A stretch of 64,000 bases of DNA from Eurosta solidaginis. Its lineage: Eukaryota > Arthropoda > Insecta > Diptera > Tephritidae. A program made the translations under genes and the position numbers. How positions within the stretch are numbered: the stretch's first letter is position 1; each line of letters starts with the position of its first letter. Shown here one piece after another: positions 61,599 to 64,000 of the stretch. The notes below the pieces were generated by a model, which did not search any database, was not told the origin of the DNA, and saw nothing but the letters and a program-made list of their open reading frames with translations. The stretch covers positions 248,001 to 312,000 of the forward strand of contig NW_027137008.1 in NCBI RefSeq assembly GCF_040869045.1, written 5' to 3'.

Positions 61599-61707
61599 AA
61601 CCTTTAGCCCGGTAAGCAAATTAAAAAAAAAACGCAATATGTAGGCTACACGAGAACGGAGACGTCGAGTAACCAAAACAAATGCTTTAAACAAATTCGT
61701 ACACGTT
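61579..61707. other. Strand-switch junction with palindrome potential
   Basis: Forward monomer sequence ends with GAATTTGTTTAA at 61598, and the reverse-complement monomer starts with AACCTTTAGCCC at 61599. No bases are inserted and none are shared at the join. Because both sides carry the same repeat, the arms can pair: TTGTTTA (61591-61597) with TAAACAA (61688-61694) and onward through CGTGTACGAA, leaving a loop of about 90 nt. The arms stay similar for at least a couple of kilobases. Confidence 0.9.
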
Positions 61708-64000
61708 ATTTATCAATTTAACTCTAGAATTAAAGGATATACAACGAGAAACAACGTTTGACAACCTTTAAACAGTTTTAATAACTATCTCAAAAATTGT
61801 CGCTCTGATGCAAACAACTGATGAGTTATCTACTCAAATTTGTTGAACAAAACGACTTACGTATTTTAAGCATGCTAACCTTTAGCCCGGTAAGCAAATT
61901 TAAAAAAACGCAATATGTAGGCTACAAGAGAACTGAGCCGTCGAGTAACCAACACAAATGCGTTAAACAAATTCGTACACGTTATTTATCAATTTAACTC
62001 TAGAATTAAAGGATATACAACGAGAAACAACGTTTGACAACCTTTAAACAGTTTTAATAACTATCTCAAAAATTGCCGCTCTGATGCAAACAACTGATGA
62101 GTTATCTACTCAAATTTGTTGAACAAAACGACTTACGTATTTTAAGCATGCTAACCTTTAGCCCGGTAAGCAAATTAAAAAAAAACGCAATATGTAGGCT
62201 ACACGAGAACGGAGACGTCGAGTAACCAAAACAAATGCGTTAAACAAATTCGTACACGTTATTTATCAATTTAACTCTAGAATTAAAGGATATACAACGA
62301 GAAACAACGTTTGACAACCTTTAAACAGTTTTAATAACTATCTCAAAAATTGTCGCTCTGATGCAAACAACTGATGAGTTATCTACTCAAATTTGTTGAA
62401 CAAAACGACTTACGTATTTTAAGCATGCTAACCTTTAGCCCGGTAAGCAAATTAAAAAAAAACGCAATATGTACGCTACACGAGAACGGAGGCGTCAAGT
62501 AACCAAAAGAAATGCGTCAAACAAATTCGTACACGTTATTTATCAATTTAACTCTAGAATTAAAGGATATACAACGAGAAACAACGTTTGACAACCTTTA
62601 AACAGTTTTAATAACTATCTCAAAAATTGTCGCTCTGATGCAAACAACTGATGAGTTATCTACTTAAATTTGTTGAACAAAACGACTTACGTATTTTAAG
62701 CATGCTAACCTTTAGCCCAGTAAGCAAATTAAAAAAAAAAAACGCAATATGTAGGCTACACGAGAACGGAGGCGTCGAGTAACCAAAACAAATGCATTAA
62801 ACAAATTCGTACACGTTATTTATCAATTTAACTCTAGAATTAAAGGATATACAACGAGAAACAACGTTTGACAACCTTTAAACAGTTTTAATAACTATCT
62901 CAAAAATAGTCGCTCTGATGCAAACAACTGATGAGTTATCTACTTAAATTTGTTGAACAAAACAACTTACGTATTTTAAGCGTGCTAACCTTTAGCCCGG
63001 TAACCAAATTAAAAAAAAAAACGCAATATGTAGGCTACACGAGAACGGAGCCGTCGAGTAAACAAAACAAATGCGTTAAACAAATTCGTACACGTTATTT
63101 ATCAATTTAACTCTAGAATTAAAGGATATACAACGAGAAAACACGTTTGACAACCTTTAAACAGTTTTAATAACTATCTCAAAAATTGCCGCTCTGATGC
63201 AAACAACTGATGAGTTATCTACTCAAATTTGTTGAACAAAACGACTTACGTATTTTAAGCATGCTAACCTTTAGCCCGGTAAGCAAATTAAAAAAAAACC
63301 GCAATATGTAGGCTACACGATAACGGAGCCGTCGAGTAACAAAACAAATGCGTTAAACAAATTCGTACACGTTATTTATCAATTTAACTCTAGAATTAAA
63401 GGATATACAACAAGAATCAACGTTTGACAACCTTTAAACAGTTTTAATAACTATCTCAAAAATAGTCGCTCTGATGCAAACAACTGATGAGTTATCTACT
63501 TAAATTTGTTGAACAAAACAACTTACGTATTTTAAGCATGCTAACCTTTAGCCCGGTAACCAAATTAAAAAAAAAAAACGCAATATGTAGGCTACACGAG
63601 AACGAAGCCGTCGAGTAAACAAAACAAATGCGTTAAACAAATTCGTACACGTTATTTATCAATTTAACTCTAGAATTAAAGGATATACAACGAGAAACAA
63701 CGTTTGACAACCTTTAAACAGTTTTAATAACTATCTCAAAAATTGCCGCTCTGATGCAAACAACTGATGAGTTATCTACTCAAATTTGTTGAACAAAACG
63801 AATTACGTATTTTAAGCATGCTAACCTTTAGCCCGGTAAGCAAATTAAAAAAAAAACGCAATATGTAGGCTACACGAGAACGGAGACGTCGAGTAACCAA
63901 AACAAATGCGTTAAACAAATTCGTACACGTTATTTATCAATTTAACTTAGAATTAAAGGATATACAACGAGAAACAACGTTTGACAACCTTTAAACAGTT
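61599..64000 (-). repeat. 278-bp satellite array, inverted orientation
   Basis: The same monomer continues but as its reverse complement (AACCTTTAGCCCGGTAAGC, then an A-run, then CGCAATATGTAGGCTACAC and so on) to the window end, about 8.6 monomers. Variants here include GAGCGGCAATT and CGTAAGTTG (read on the minus strand), also seen near 39.7-44.4 kb. Part of it is dimeric: the pair of marks AAAATAGTCG and GTAACCAAATT recurs with a spacing of about 555 bp (near 62.9-63.0 and 63.46-63.56 kb). It is probably an inversion or inverted duplication of array DNA. Its far end lies outside the window. Confidence 0.97.

Noticed and set aside
1..64000. CRISPR array or bacterial repeat system
   Set aside because: The repeats are about 278 bp, directly adjacent with no unique spacers, and there are no cas-like genes. 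The SINE shows a eukaryotic origin.
1..64000. CENP-B box
   Set aside because: I looked for TTCG followed at the right spacing by A and CGGG on both strands of the consensus and found no match. CTTACCGGG contains only part of the pattern.
61599..64000. Terminal inverted repeat of a large transposon
   Set aside because: The reverse segment is the same tandem satellite with no unique internal DNA or transposase between the arms, so it is an inversion of array DNA.
201..64000. Origin of replication (A+T-rich blocks and T-runs in each monomer)
   Set aside because: The composition alone is not specific and no known origin motif is present, so I cannot support the call.

Overview
The whole window is a eukaryotic satellite DNA array. 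I see no protein-coding gene, no rRNA and no functional tRNA. The repeat unit is about 278 bp, roughly 34% G+C by hand count, with about 225 tandem copies that differ mostly by single bases and by the length of one T-run (about 7 to 15 T). The unit carries about 14 CpG dinucleotides, well above expectation for its composition, so there is no sign of methylation-driven CpG loss. The only non-satellite DNA is four copies of a tRNA-headed SINE of about 360 bp. My recollection is that this SINE type occurs in insects, most likely higher flies; with the CpG content, the best guess is an insect (fly-like) heterochromatic or centromere-type block. The organism is inferred, not shown.

Layout. From 1 to about 22.8 kb the array is organised as a higher-order repeat (HOR) of about 5.98 kb (20 monomers, a 65-bp partial monomer duplication and one SINE). 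Copy A is 1-5982, copy B 5983-11962, copy C 11963-19614 (enlarged by six extra monomers), and copy D, from 19615, is incomplete and fades near 22.8 kb. From 22.8 to 29.57 kb the array is monomeric and irregular, ending at the fourth, more diverged SINE (29581-29938). A second HOR, 11 monomers (about 3.06 kb), occupies about 31.88-38.44 kb. A mixed zone at 38.4-43.2 kb contains a duplicated block about 3.07 kb apart. A third HOR of six to seven monomers (about 1.67-1.84 kb) covers about 43.2-47.5 kb. A fourth HOR of ten monomers (about 2.77 kb, first copy eight monomers) covers about 47.7-57.88 kb. After a more uniform stretch, the orientation flips exactly between 61598 and 61599, and the array continues inverted to the window end.

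How it works together. The pattern is what repeated unequal exchange and gene conversion would leave: several independent HOR domains, chimeric and truncated monomers whose lengths account for HOR-period anomalies, one transposon insertion carried along by segmental amplification, and one inversion breakpoint. All short open reading frames are by-products of the repeats. The most notable points are the coexistence of four HOR periods in one array, the amplified SINE at a single monomer position, the clean strand switch, and a 10-bp-phased GTTG motif in every monomer.
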